64,000 bases of DNA from Rhodosporidiobolus odoratus. Its lineage: Eukaryota; Basidiomycota; Microbotryomycetes; Sporidiobolales; Sporidiobolaceae. Positions within the stretch are counted from its first letter, which is position 1. Every line of letters begins with the position of its first letter. The notes below the pieces were generated by a model. It worked only from the letters and a program-made list of their open reading frames with translations. It searched no databases and was not told the origin of the DNA. Location of the stretch: positions 1,426,001 through 1,490,000 of the forward strand of contig JAOANU010000004.1 in the NCBI GenBank assembly GCA_034387635.1, in the 5' to 3' direction. The position numbers and the translations under genes are program-made. Positions 14,901 to 26,333 of the stretch are shown here, in pieces.

Positions 14901-15143
14901 CCGCCGCAAGGCAGTGACCTCGCTGTAGCTGGCTTGGGTACGGATGGGTTCGGAGGCGAGTTGGACGAGCTTAGCATTGCATCGCTAATCGGGACGGATA
15001 GGTGCGTTTTTTTGCCCTGCTGGTTTCGGTCCGCATGTTGTCGTTTAGTCATCGGGATTGACCTCACTGTCACTTTGCGTTGCAGCTTCTGGAGCTGGAC
15101 GTCGAGTCTGCCAGGGGAGACGATTCAGCCCTTTGTTTCGTAG
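11914..15143 (+). CDS. Zn(II)2Cys6 fungal transcription factor
   Basis: Nuclear regulator with the fungal binuclear zinc cluster: ACQYCRKAKSRCDG, then YPCRRC, then after an intron ESGVECVF, giving all six cysteines in canonical spacing. A short coiled coil follows (LELRLKKMEKELDELRTRAD near 12565-12630), typical of dimerising members. The middle holds the fungal-specific regulatory domain (FWEMYAPLAPHIDPVADTW, LLSHCIIAIASRF, ERPLTLDDLKGAVIYSAWMG). The Ser/Pro-rich C-terminus ends in an acidic patch near 14950-15000 that could activate transcription. There are about ten exons. The target is unknown; its closest neighbours are a DAL5-type permease and a YwrD-type amidohydrolase, which hints at nitrogen-source control. 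ATG 11914 is chosen because the frame runs straight into the cluster exon. Confidence 0.88.
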
Positions 15144-15530
15144 ATATCGCGGCGAGGTCAAGCAGTGACTTTACAAATGCTGTCTTCTTCCCTGCTCACC
15201 TACACGTCATCGCACTTCTCCAGACGCTGCGCTGCGGACGTGGGCGAGCTGCTACTGGGCCTATCATCGTCAGCCCGACTACAAGCACTATACAAGTGAG
15301 AGGGAGAGAAAACAGGGGTGCAGTGCAGGAGCGGCACGGACATCTTGCATTGAGTTGTGCTCAACCGTATCAAGCCGATAGAAGTGACCAGGCTACGGCA
15401 CCTCTGGTACTGATAATGCAAGAGAACGACAATGAAGAAAACAAATAAGACGGAAGGCACTACAGAACAGAACAACTAACGAGATCCATCTATTCTAGCC
15501 CATACACAACCAAATAACAACGACCATTGT
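15144..15530. other. Convergent 3' intergenic region
   Basis: About 390 bp between the stop codons of the regulator and the permease. It holds 3' UTRs only as far as I can see. Confidence 0.5.
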
Positions 15531-17694
15531 CTAGTTCAAGTACTGATAGAAAGGGTTCTGCCTATCCGTCAGGTCAGCAAACGCATACTTATCCTTCTCC
15601 CTCTGCAAATCCTCCTCACTCCACCCATTCTCCTGAACCAACCTGGCGACCTCATTTGCCTTCTTCTTGTTCAAGCTAGCAGTGGAGAGGTGCATGATGA
15701 TGGCGCCAACAATGACGAGGAAGAGGGCAATGAAGAGGGCGATCTTGCCTGGGAGGTAACGGGGGGCGTCGGTCGCTTGGAAAGCTTGAGATCCGGCTAG
15801 GTTGCCTCCGCCGAAGGCAATCAGCATGAGACCGTTGACGATGGCTGAAGGAGGGGCGAGCGAGAGAATAGGACATAGGTTAGAACGAGGCTCAGGTGAG
15901 AAGGTAGAAAGTCGATGATGAATGGGTGAGGTGCTTACCTTTCTTAGTGCTTCCTCCGATGTTGGCAGCGGACCAACTGTAGATGGGGGCGATACCGGAA
16001 ACGAAGGTCTGCGAGAGGAGAATGCCGACGAGGAGAGGGCCCTTGTGGCCGCCGTGAGCTCCATTCTTCGAGTAAGCAATGAGGATGGCCATGCCGACGA
16101 CGGACTGTACCGTTCGAAGGAAGAGAATGTTAGATACGAGGGCTGTGAGAGCTGCGGGAACGGAGAAGGAAACGCACGGGAATGACAGAGAGGATGAGCG
16201 GGATCATGCGCCAGTTCTTCTTGTCGGCGAGGTAGGAAATCGAGAGAGTGGTCACGATGGCGACGGCACCGCAGGGCATGTCTAGCACAAGGAGATGTGA
16301 GGTCAGCAAACGGAACGGACGGAACAGAGAAGAACTTGGCGCACTCATGAGAAGCGCTTCTTGCGAGGTGTAACCTGCAGAGAAAAGAAAAGAGTCATCA
16401 GCAGAGTCAACACACTGTAGCAATAAGTCACCACGTACCGAAGCTCTTTATGAGGATGCTAGTGAAGGAAGTGATAGCCGCGTTGGGTACCGAGATCATT
16501 GCCATGACAGCGACGAGAAGGTAGACCTTGGGGTCGGTGAACGCTTCTCGCATCTGCTCCTTCTTGAAGACACGCGAGACGGTACCGGACTGGTTGGCGC
16601 GGACACGCTCAAGAGCGATTTGCTTCTCGCGCTGCGTGAGGAAGGAAGCGGTGGCAGGCGAGCTGGGGAGGAAGAGGAGAACGACGGCGCCGACAATGAA
16701 AGCGAGACCACCGAGGATGAAGTAGATCTGCGATAAGACTAGGTCAAGCTCCGACTCACATGCCACGATACAGAGGACAAGGACAACATACAATGCGCCA
16801 AGGTGCCGGCTCTTCGCCCTTGTAGTGCGTGACGCCCCACGCGAGAAGCCCACCGAGAATCTGGGTGCAACCGTTCATGACTGCGGAGACGAACTCACTC
16901 GTCAAGATCACAGCCAGGGGAAGGCAAGAGGGAAGAGGCAGAGAGACGTACCGTAGAAGCTACCAATCCGCTTTGCCTGTTCGTTTTTCCGGTAAAAGCT
17001 TGCAATGAGGGCGATAAGGATAGGCGAGACGATGGATTCGAAGACTCCCAACAATACACGCCAAAGGAAGAAGACGCCCCAATTGGCGGAGGAACTGTGA
17101 AGGATGAGTGCGGTCGCCCAGCAGATGATGGAGCAGCCGAGGAACTTGGCGAGAGGAAAGCGCTGGGCAAGGGTTGACATGGGCATCTCGGCGATGAGGA
17201 AGCCGATGTAGAAGGCCATGACCACTGTCGAAGCAGAAGTAGGTCAGACCCGATATGTAGGAGGAGCGAGAAAAGGAAGAACAGAAAAGGAAGTGAACGC
17301 ACCAAGGTTGTAGTGCAGACCCTTGATCGGAAGACCCATGACACTCGAGTAGTTGACAGATTGCTTGTCGAGGAACTGAGAGAAGTAGGTGAGAGCCAGA
17401 CACGGGATGACCTGTCAACACAGGGAAAAAATCAGTAGCGGCACAAGGAGAGGAGCGGGAGTGGCAACGTACCCGCTTGTCGATCTTCCATCGAACAGCT
17501 CTCATCTCCTCTTCAGTAAACTGCTGAGCCACCTCACCGGCAATCTTGGCGCCTTCGTCGAGTTCATCTTCCGAGATTGCCGGCAGGTTAGAATCGACCG
17601 CGGCAGCAACGCCCGTGCGACCCGTTCCTTCTTCAAGCTTCTTGTTAAAAGTTGCATCGGACGTGCAGGATGAAGAGGTGGAGAGTGTAGGCAT
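15531..17694 (-). CDS. MFS permease, allantoate/DAL5 (anion:cation symporter) family
   Basis: Plasma-membrane proton symporter with about twelve transmembrane segments encoded over about nine exons. The N-terminus is cytosolic and acidic (EEEMRAVRWKIDKR), then the family's QFLDKQSVNYSSVMGL loop, FLIAEMPMSTLAQRFPLAKF after TM2, WRVLLGVFESIVSPILI, the central loop with LTQREKQIALERVRANQSG, SFTSILIKSFGYTSQEALLM, SAANIGGSTKK, and a charged tail ending NPFYQYLN. These match DAL5, which carries allantoate, ureidosuccinate and dipeptides, and related vitamin and organic-anion carriers. The substrate cannot be read from sequence. It is divergent from the YwrD-type amidohydrolase across 695 bp. Confidence 0.9.
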
Positions 17695-18389
17695 GGGTGC
17701 GGAGTGGGAAAGAAGCGATAGAAGATAGAAGGAAAGAAAAGCGAGCTAGAGACGGAGGGGAAGGGCGGGCGGCCGCAGATTTCAATCTGGTGGGTGCCGA
17801 CGGCTAGAGATAGGCGATACTCGATTAAAGGCGGAGGCAGACAGGGCGTCCACCGATCGTGGAGAAGGGACGGAAGAGATCTGGTGGAAGCGGCGGCTAG
17901 ATTGTAGAAGCCGACGGAAGCGTGTGTCGGTTCCGTCGGGGGTCGAGCCTATTCCGAGGTAGCCGAAGTTCTTGTGGGAAGTCTGGAGAAAGAGTGGAGC
18001 CGCTTGTAGAAGCGGCAGCAGTCGTTTGTCTCGAGTGCTTATCTGTAGCAGCTTAAGAAGGTCCGGGAGTCGATCCGACCTCAGCGCCTCGGGCGTTGCT
18101 TGGGCGGACCACAGGCCTCACGGGCGCCGCGAATCGTGTTCAGCCTGTTAGGGCAGGCAGCACCTGCCTCGCCCCGAGAGCTGGCGGACAGAGATTGAGC
18201 GTCGTATCTTGAAATTTGCGGGGTAGCAGAAAACGTCCGGCTGTTCCGATCGCGGCCAAAAGGTCAGCCGTCGGATCCGACGGCACCGTCGGCAACCTAG
18301 ACCGGACGGATGGAGGGAAGAGGGGAGTGCGAGAGAAGGACAGACTGCTCTCACCACTACTCTAATCATATACCTACACCTGCTGCGCC
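17695..18389. promoter_or_regulatory. Divergent promoter region, permease / amidohydrolase
   Basis: A 695-bp region with both genes pointing away from it. Inverted CGG-type words, such as CGGAT...TCCG near 18260-18310, are the kind bound by Zn2Cys6 factors. I cannot show they are functional. Confidence 0.45.
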
Positions 18390-20889
18390 ATGGATCAGAC
18401 CGACCTCTACCTGCACAGTGACTTTGGCCTCGCTCCGGACTTCGCTCCGTTCGCATCACGGCGTTCGGTGGTTTATGGTGCGCTCCCTCTGTTGCGCCAA
18501 CTCGGGACAGAAGCGGTCTTAGCTGACGAGGATGTATGAGCAGGTACAAAGGGAATGGTGGCGGCGTCGCAACCTTTGGCGGTTGAAGCGGGATTGGAAA
18601 TTATCAGGAAAGGTGGAAACTGCGTCGACGCTGGTGAGTTTCCTCTTTCTTCTTCCACCGTTGAGCATGCGCAAGCTCACGATAGGTCTGCTGCAGCGGT
18701 CGCCGTCTCTGCTACCCTCAACCTGACTGAACCGGGTTCCTGCGGTATCGGAGGAGACGGTTTTTGCCTCTTCTTCGACGCAAAGACCAAGGAAGTCAAG
18801 GCTCTCAACGGGTCTGGTCGAGCTCCAGCCGCTCTCACCCTCGAGAAGGTTCGCGAGTTGGGCATCGAGGGCCCCGAGATCGACTTTCTCAACATCAACG
18901 CCGCGACGGTTCCCGGCTGCGCTGCGGTGTGGTGCGACTCTATCGAGCAGTTGGGAAGCGGGAAGATCAGCGTTGCTGAGGCGCTCGAGCCGGCAATCCG
19001 GTTGGCAGAAGCAGGGTGCGCATTTGCTGCTCCTTTCCTGCCTTTTTTCCCTGTCCTTACCTTTTCTCTGTGGCCAGTGTCCCCATCTCCGAGGTTTCTT
19101 CCTACTCCTGGGTCAAGAATGAGGAGGTCTTCGCGAAACAGTCACCAAACTATCGCGAGTTGCTCATCGTTGACCCTCAGACGGGTGAAGCCCACGGTCC
19201 TCGACCTGGCGAGATCTTCAAGAACCCCTACCTGGCTCAGACGTTTCGAGAAGTGGCTGAGAAGGGCAAAGCTGGTTTCTACGAGGGACGAGTAGCAGAG
19301 GCGATCGTTGACTGTGCGCTTATCCCCTTGCTATTTCTCTCACCTTCTTCCTCCCGGCTGACTGACTTCGCTATCGTATCTCGCTCGATAGTGATCCAGT
19401 CACAAGGCGGCGTCATGACTCTCGAAGACCTCAAAGCGCACACCACAACCCCAGTCACCCCTATCTCCATCAACTACGGCGGCGAGAACGGTGTTACCCT
19501 TCACGAGACTCCTCCAAACGGACAGGGTTTGACTGCTCTTATCGGTGCGCATCCCTCGCTTCGCATACCCTCTCTCGTACGAGAAAGCCTGACGCTCTAT
19601 CATGTCCATAGCTCTCGGCATCATCGAAGAGCTGCAAAAGCAGGGCAAGGTCAATCTGAGCAAGACTGAACATCTTTCCGCAACTTGGTTCCACACCCTC
19701 ATCTCTGCCATTCGTCTTGCTTTTGCCGACACCCGGCGCTTCATTGCTGATCCGGAACATGTCCGGGTACCGGTCGAAGAGCTTCTTTCGCCTGTACTTT
19801 GGTCTCCTCTCTTTCGCCCGCACGAAGTTTCGTTTACTGAGCCGTTCTGCCACGCTTGTCCGTGCCTACAGGAATACCTTTCCAAGCGAGCCGCTCTCTT
19901 CGACCCTCTAAAATCCACCCCCGTGATCAACTCTGGCAACCCGATCGCTTCATCCGATACCGTCCTCTTCACCGTAACCGATCAATACGGCAACGGCTGC
20001 TCGTACATCCAATCTAATTATGCCGGGTTTGGGACGTACGCGATTCCGAAAGGATGTGGGTTTACCCTGCAGAACCGGGGATGTAATTTTACGCTCGAAG
20101 AGGGACATCCGAATTGCATTGCTGTGAGTCCCCGTTGCTCTTTTTCTTCGTCTCGCTCTCGAGATTCCTGCACAGTCGCGTCTCTGCTCTCTCTCTCTCT
20201 CTCTACGTCCTGGATCTGACATGCTTTGCCTACTTCTCTTCGCAGCCCAATAAGCGCCCTTACCATACCATCATCCCAGCACTCGTCACTCGCGGCACAA
20301 AAGAGAGCAAAGGCGATCTGTTCATGGTCTACGGAGTCATGGGCGGCTTCATGCAGCCGCAGGGTCATGTACAGGTACGCTCTTTTCGCTTGTTAGCACC
20401 TAGCAACCTTTTCATGAGAACCTGTTTCTGACTTCATCTTCCTGCCTCTTCCGTATTTTAAACTGTCTCTTCCCGTTCCTCTTACTCCGACCGCTTCAAT
20501 CGACCCTCGTCCACTCTTCTCCCTTCCTGCCTTCCCGTTCCCTCTGTCCCATACATGCCTACAATATGCAGGTCCTGCTAAACATGCTCCACCACGCCCA
20601 CACCGCCCAATCCACCCTCGACGCCCCACGATTCTGCATCTCCGCCGACGTTCCCCACCCCTCCACCCGTTCAACCCAAGGCGACATCGGTACCAAAGTC
20701 TACCTCGAAGAAGGGATCAAGGACGAAGTGGTGGAGGAACTGAAGAGGATGGGACACGAGGTCGAGGTGCTGAGGGGGCATGAGAGGGCTATGTTTGGGA
20801 GGGGTCAGGTTATACAGAAGACGGTTGGGGGGGTTTGGGCTGGGGGGAGTGATCCGAGAGGGGATGGTCATGCTTCGGGTCACATCTAG
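18390..20889 (+). CDS. Gamma-glutamyltransferase-fold amidohydrolase, YwrD/HpxW type
   Basis: Ntn-hydrolase that should self-cleave into two chains. Exons join cleanly: exon 1 from ATG 18390 ([16 protein letters not shown]), then [77 protein letters not shown], and [20 protein letters not shown]. The small-chain start is [17 protein letters not shown], whose Thr is the likely nucleophile. [30 protein letters not shown] and [14 protein letters not shown] follow. The NYAGFG and FMQPQGH blocks mark the YwrD/HpxW branch (HpxW is oxamate amidohydrolase) rather than secreted glutathione-degrading GGT. No signal peptide or anchor is seen, so it is probably cytosolic. Substrate candidates are gamma-glutamyl compounds or oxamate-like amides. 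Confidence 0.92.
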
Positions 20890-21165
20890 ACCCTCTCTAC
20901 TTTGGTGCATATATACCCTTCACGCTGTCATACTTTGCATTGCTTCACAGGATTATCAGACAACGAGAACAGCGAGAGAGAGTGTGCGCAGAGCAGTTCA
21001 GACGAGAAAGATCGAGCAACCTTCTCAAGTCACTTGTGCGCCCCAATTGTGGTGAGCAATTCAAGTGACCTCTTTACCTTACCCCAACATTTGAAAAAAA
21101 CTACGTTACAACCGACATTCGTTGTACTGTTCAGTCCCCTCACGTCCCGTGCCCGATTTCCCACC
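20890..21165. other. Convergent 3' intergenic region
   Basis: Between the stop codons of the amidohydrolase and CDC37. It contains AACCTTCTCAA at 21018-21028, one mismatch from the recurring word. Confidence 0.5.
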
Positions 21166-23946
21166 CTAATCAAGCTCATCCGCCAACTCTACCTCCCCGA
21201 CCTTTTCCTCCAATGCCTTCTCCGGAGTCGACGACGAAGAAGAAGCTGAGACCGGGATAGGTACCGTCTCGTTTGCGGTTCCACCCTCGGTAGTGGTAGT
21301 GTCGGGGGTTCGACCGGTTTGGTCAATCACACCGGAGGATTCAAACTGCCGTCGGAGTCATCGCACCGGCCGACATGTCGAAGGGAGGGAGGGCGAATGG
21401 GCGTGTGTGTGAGAGAATACGAGGGAAGAGGGGTTGAGGGAGGCGAGAAATGCAAGGCGAGTGAGTGCGCGCGCGAGAGAGGCACAGGGCAGCGAGTCAG
21501 CGCCACGCTGCTGCAAAGAGGGGAGGAGAAAGAGGGGAGAGAAAGGGAGCTCGGAAAAAGGGGGGAGAGAGAGAGAGAGACATGTGCGGAACGGAAAGGA
21601 CGGGCAAAAAGACGACAAGGAGAAAAACGTACCGACAGAATTCCCGCTTCCTGCAATTTCTCCACCACCTCCTCCGCCTCCCCAACCTCCATCTTCCCAA
21701 GTACCTTGTTAACCTTCTCCAAACTCTTCTCCTTCAGCGCCTTCTTCAAACCTTTGGGGAAAGCTTCAAAAATCTCCCAACGTTTTTGTAGAAACTCTTT
21801 AACGAGAACTGGATCGAGTTCTTCAAATCCTTCTCCCGTGATTTCAAGAGTTTCGGGAGGAGGTCCGTCGGGGATTTCGAACGAGATCGAGATTGAGGGG
21901 TCGGTGGCTACTAGTTGGATTTGTTCGACGCCCTCGGGTTCGTTAGTTGACGAGGCAGACTTGGAGGCGGTTCGTTCAGAGGCGAGAACGGCAGCTCGAT
22001 CGAGCAGTCGGGTTGAAGTTCGGTCGACGTCGTCCAAGAAGAGTTTGAGGGCGGCAGGGTTTTCTCCAGCCATCCTGTTGTGATTCAGACAACAAGATGA
22101 GCTCAAAAGGCAGCTCCGGGCTTCTTCGAAACACCAGGGCGAGAGAGGAGGCGGAGAAGTAGAAGGAGGACGAAGACGATGAAGAAGAAGAAGCGAAAAA
22201 CGGGGAGCCAGGAGAAACTCCCTTACCTCTGGAAAAACAACCTGACCCCATCCCTCCCCAAACTCCTACAATACTGCCCCACCAGCGCCTTCTCCACACA
22301 ATTCTTCGCCCGTTCCTTCCCCTGAGTAGTCTGTTTCATTCCCTGATTGAACGCTTCTACCATGAGTGCATCGGAGGTTTCTTCGGTCAAGAGGGTTGGG
22401 TCGGAGGAGATTGCTGAGAAGAGGGAGGGCCAGGAGAGGGGGGGAAGGAGGGAGAAACGGTGGGCGGAGGGAGTTAGGGTGGGGAGGTCTTCTTCTTCTT
22501 CTTCCGAGTCTGAGTCTGAAGCCTGCGAGAGAAGTTTCAGCTGCTGGGCAAGGTGAGTCGTCGCCTAGTGGTCGTGGCCACACGATGCAAAGACGAAAAA
22601 TGAGAGGGAAAGCGTACGGCTTGCTGAGCAGCTGCTGCGTCCACTGCAGGAGAATTGAGGGTTTCGACAACCGTCTCCGTCTTCTTTTGCTTGCTCTTGG
22701 CCGAGGCCGAGGCCGAGGTCGGAGGGGCGCTTTGCGGCTGGGCGGTAGGGGTGGAGGAAACGATCTGTGCGGCCCATCACCGTCCAGCGTCAGTCTACAT
22801 GACCGGGCTCGGGCGAAAGAGACCAGACGAGGCAAAGGGGGTGACGAGGGGAAAACAAGGAAGACTGACCGTCTTACTATCCCATCCCATTTTGAGATCC
22901 TCACTCGTAATATACTTTGCCTGGTCCCTCTCAATCTCCTTGGTCTCCTTCTTGATCTCCTCCTGCCTATCCACCAACCTCTGCCTATGCCATTCCAACT
23001 CTTTCACCAACGCCTCTGTCCTGTGCCCCCCGGGAGGTTTACCCGCCTCTTGTTCCTTCTTCCCTACGCCCGCTACGACCTGCATCAACAGACTAACCAT
23101 CATATGATCCTCACTCGGTCCTTCACCCCCCTTCTCCGCCTCGTCAAACCTCTTCTCCTCATAAACGTACCCCAACCCTCCTTTCAACCTGAGAATCTCT
23201 CGGGCGAGGTATGATTGACTTTCATCGCGGAGGTTGGACAGGATTGTATCGATTCGCGAGAGGAGAGAGGTGTTTAGGGCGGTTTCGAGAGGGAAAGAGG
23301 AGAGTTTTTGTTTGGCTTGGTGACGCTTCTCGTGAATGTCTCGTTGTTTCCAGCTGCAGGAAAGCGATCGTGGGTTCAGTACGGTGGAGACAGAGAGAGA
23401 GGAGGAGTAGAAGGAAGTCGCTCGCGCTTGGCTCGCGGAACGCTCATCTAGCGCTTTTCGCACTCGACAACGCCGAGTAGAGATTGCCGCACGCGCCAGT
23501 CACCCGCCTGACCCGGCGAGAGGGACCTGAACTCGCTCTCTAGCGCTCGCTCGCGAAAAGCTCACCCGCTGCGGCGCAGATCACTGTATATGATGCCGCA
23601 GGCGCCAGCAGGAACTGTGCCTCGCTTGTTCGCGCTTCGCTCGGAGAAATCTCATCGAGCGCTACGCGCGCTCGACAACGCGAGGGCACCCCTCGCTCAC
23701 TGACTGCTGGCGCAGTCGACGACGCTCGTAAAGGCTAGAGCGCCAGAGACGGGAAGAGGGGGAAAGAAAAAAAAAGTGTGTACCGGATCATGGATTTCTT
23801 GTCGACGTTGGGGTGGACTTCAATGTCCGAGTCGTCCGAGAGCTGTGCAGGTACCAGAATGGCGTGTCAGAGCCGTGTCAGGGTGTACACTGGGTCAGAG
23901 GATTGCTGACCTGGAGGTTGTCCCACTTGTTGTAGTTGAGAGGCAT
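21166..23946 (-). CDS. CDC37: Hsp90 co-chaperone Cdc37
   Basis: Loads protein kinases onto Hsp90 in the cytosol. The start MPLNYNKWDNLQ at 23946, then LSDDSDIEVHPNVDKKSMIR and WKQRDIHEKRHQAKQKL, is the near-invariant Cdc37 kinase-binding N-terminus, including the conserved Ser in SDDSD phosphorylated by CK2 in other species. The middle holds the coiled coil (TEALVKELEWHRQRLVDRQE, EEIKKETKEIERDQAKYI). The Hsp90-binding part reads FNQGMKQTTQGKERAKNCVE, VGQYCRSLGRDGVRLFFQR and the C-terminal VLVKEFLQKRWEIFEAFPKG. The ATG context and intron layout are normal except for an unusually long GC-rich intron around 23380-23780. The acidic, Ser-rich final exon ends ELADELD. The start faces the LIM gene across 556 bp. 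Confidence 0.96.
23425..23690. repeat. GC-rich imperfect repeat inside a CDC37 intron
   Basis: Two related blocks about 190 bp apart share GCTCATCTAGCGCTTTTCGC-like and ACTCGACAACGCCGAG-like strings (first near 23444-23480, second near 23648-23683). Both are rich in GCGC and CTCGCG palindromes. This makes the intron about 400 bp, against 50-150 bp for its neighbours. Confidence 0.5.
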
Positions 23947-24502
23947 GACGGCTGGCTGTGGATATTTGAGGGTCAGTGAAGCGATTCCGGACACGGCGAG
24001 CGAACGCGACGTACGCTCGTGTCTAGTTTCAAGGGGTGTATGAGAGACTTTTTGAATGTGGTGCGATCGAGGTCGAAGTGGAATCAACCGCTTTTGAGAC
24101 GGAAGGTTGCAGCAGTTGTATGCAGGTGTGGTTTGACTGTATCTGTAGCTATCTAGCTGGGTTGCTACGTCGCTGATTGTGTTTCGAAGCTGAGCAAGAG
24201 TGCAACTTGAAGATCTAGCAAGGAATCGAGAGTTGGTCCTCCACCACGTCTTGGCCTCGACCTGCGAGCTTGGTTACAGTGTCATTGGGTCAATCAGTAC
24301 GCCTGTAACTGGCGTATCTTGTACTGGACTCGCCCTGTGAGGTTGTTGGGTTGATCTCGTCGTGACGGACAGTGTCATCCAACGGTTCGTGCCCTCGCTT
24401 TCCTTTTCTCTTGCCACCTTGACTGACTTGGGTTCACTCCAGATCCTACAAGCACACCACCGTGACCCCGACCTCGACCTCGAGAGAAGCGACTGCACCG
24501 CC

Positions 24503-25664
24503 ATGACCCAACTGCCTCACTTTCCCTCTTCCTCTTCTCATTCCACCTCACCTTACCCTGTACCAACCCATCCACCTCACTCACAGCATCCCTATCAACC
24601 CCACCCACCCCACCCGAGAGCACCCCTTCCCGTCTCGACCTCTTCCCCCTCATCCTTTCCTCAACCTCTACAAGACCCCCTCACCCTCGCACTCGAAACC
24701 CACCACCGCTCCCTCGTCTCTCACTACTGGCAGTACGCTCAACAGGGCTACTCTGCGCCCCTCACCGCCCAACTCGGAAGCGAAGAGCGGGAGAGACAGA
24801 ACATCGCGAGGAGGGAAGCCGTCGAATGGGCCAGGGCATGTGGGATTGCCGTCAGAGAGGCAGACGGGGAGCATGTGCACAGAGAACCGACTGGGAGCCT
24901 GTCTTCTTCAGTCTCGTCCAGCCTCAATCAGAGTCTCGGTCGAGCTCCTCTCCCGGAGCCGCCAACACGTTCGGGCACGTCGACCGAGTCAAGTCGAGAG
25001 CGACCAGTTTCGCGACCACCGCTGCCCGTCGCTCCTTCGGGTGCAACAGCTCCGCCACCCGTTCCCTCCTCCATCCACTCACCCCATTCCTCGCTTCACT
25101 CTCATCCATCTCGTCCGGCCCTCCCAGCTCATGCCCATCCTCATCCCCATACACCTCAACAAGCTCTCGGTCGATCCGTTTCGCTCGCCAATCCAGCTAT
25201 TACCGCCCACACGACTGTCTTGCCGAGGTCCGTGAGCGAGGCCATTCCTCGACCTCCTCCTTCTCCTTTCAAAACCTCCATGCAGGCGCAGTCGCAGTCG
25301 CAAAGCAAACGACCTCTTCCGGTCCCACCCATCGCGCGGGCTGTACCTTGTCCTTCAGTATCGTCCTCGTCCTCTGCTTGGGCAGCCGGAAACGCACTCG
25401 CCGATTCGCTAGGTCGGATCAGCGTCAGTTCGAACGCTCCTTCGCCTGCGCCGGCAGTGCCTGTTATCTCTCTACCTTCCATCGTGACCGGCGTCGGCGG
25501 TGGCGGGTCTGATTCCCGTCCTTCCTCACCTTCACCTGCACCCTCACCTGCGGCAACACCGATCCCAACTTTCTCTTTCCCCGACTCGTCGTCAACCTCT
25601 CCGATCTCCTCTGCTCCTCCTTTACCAGCACCGCCGAGTTTCTCCTTTTCTCTCAACGACGATG

Positions 25665-25708
<44 letters not shown>

Positions 25709-26298
25709 ACGGAGGAAGCACCTCCCTCGCCTGCTCCTGCTAAACCGCGCCTCCATCCCCGATACGACCCGACCCATCCCTCTCACACACTCTACCATCC
25801 CACCTCGGTTTCTTCCCCCCTTCCTGCCCCCTCCTCCCTCTCTTCCCTCACCTCTCCCTCTCAAACCCAAACCCAAACCCTCGCCCAAATTCCCGACTCA
25901 GGGACTCTGATATGTACCTCGTGCCACACCCCAATCTACGGTCGAGTCCTCCTTGCCCTCGAGAGGAAGTGGCATCCCGGTTGTTTCAGATGTGCCGAGA
26001 GGGGGTGTGGGGTTGGGTTGGAGGTTATGGAGTTTGAGGGAACTCCGGGGGATTGCGAGAGTGGGAGTGGGACTGAGGAGGAAGAAGAAGAAGAAGAAGA
26101 TGGGGATGGGGATGGGGAGGAGGATGGGGAGGTCAGGGATGGGTGGGAGAGCTCGGAGGAGGAGGGGGAGGGAGAGGAGGAGGAGGGGGGGTCCAAGACT
26201 AGGAAACCTGGGCAACAAGAAGGAAAGAAGGAGAAGAAGGAGAGGAAGGAAAGTTTGAAGGGCAAGGCTTGGTGTATGGTTCATTTCGAGGAGGTACG

Positions 26299-26333
<35 letters not shown>

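Noticed and set aside
25156..25707. Minus-strand frame starting with a long poly-Leu run
   Set aside because: Antisense shadow of the poly-Asn (AAC) run in the LIM gene.
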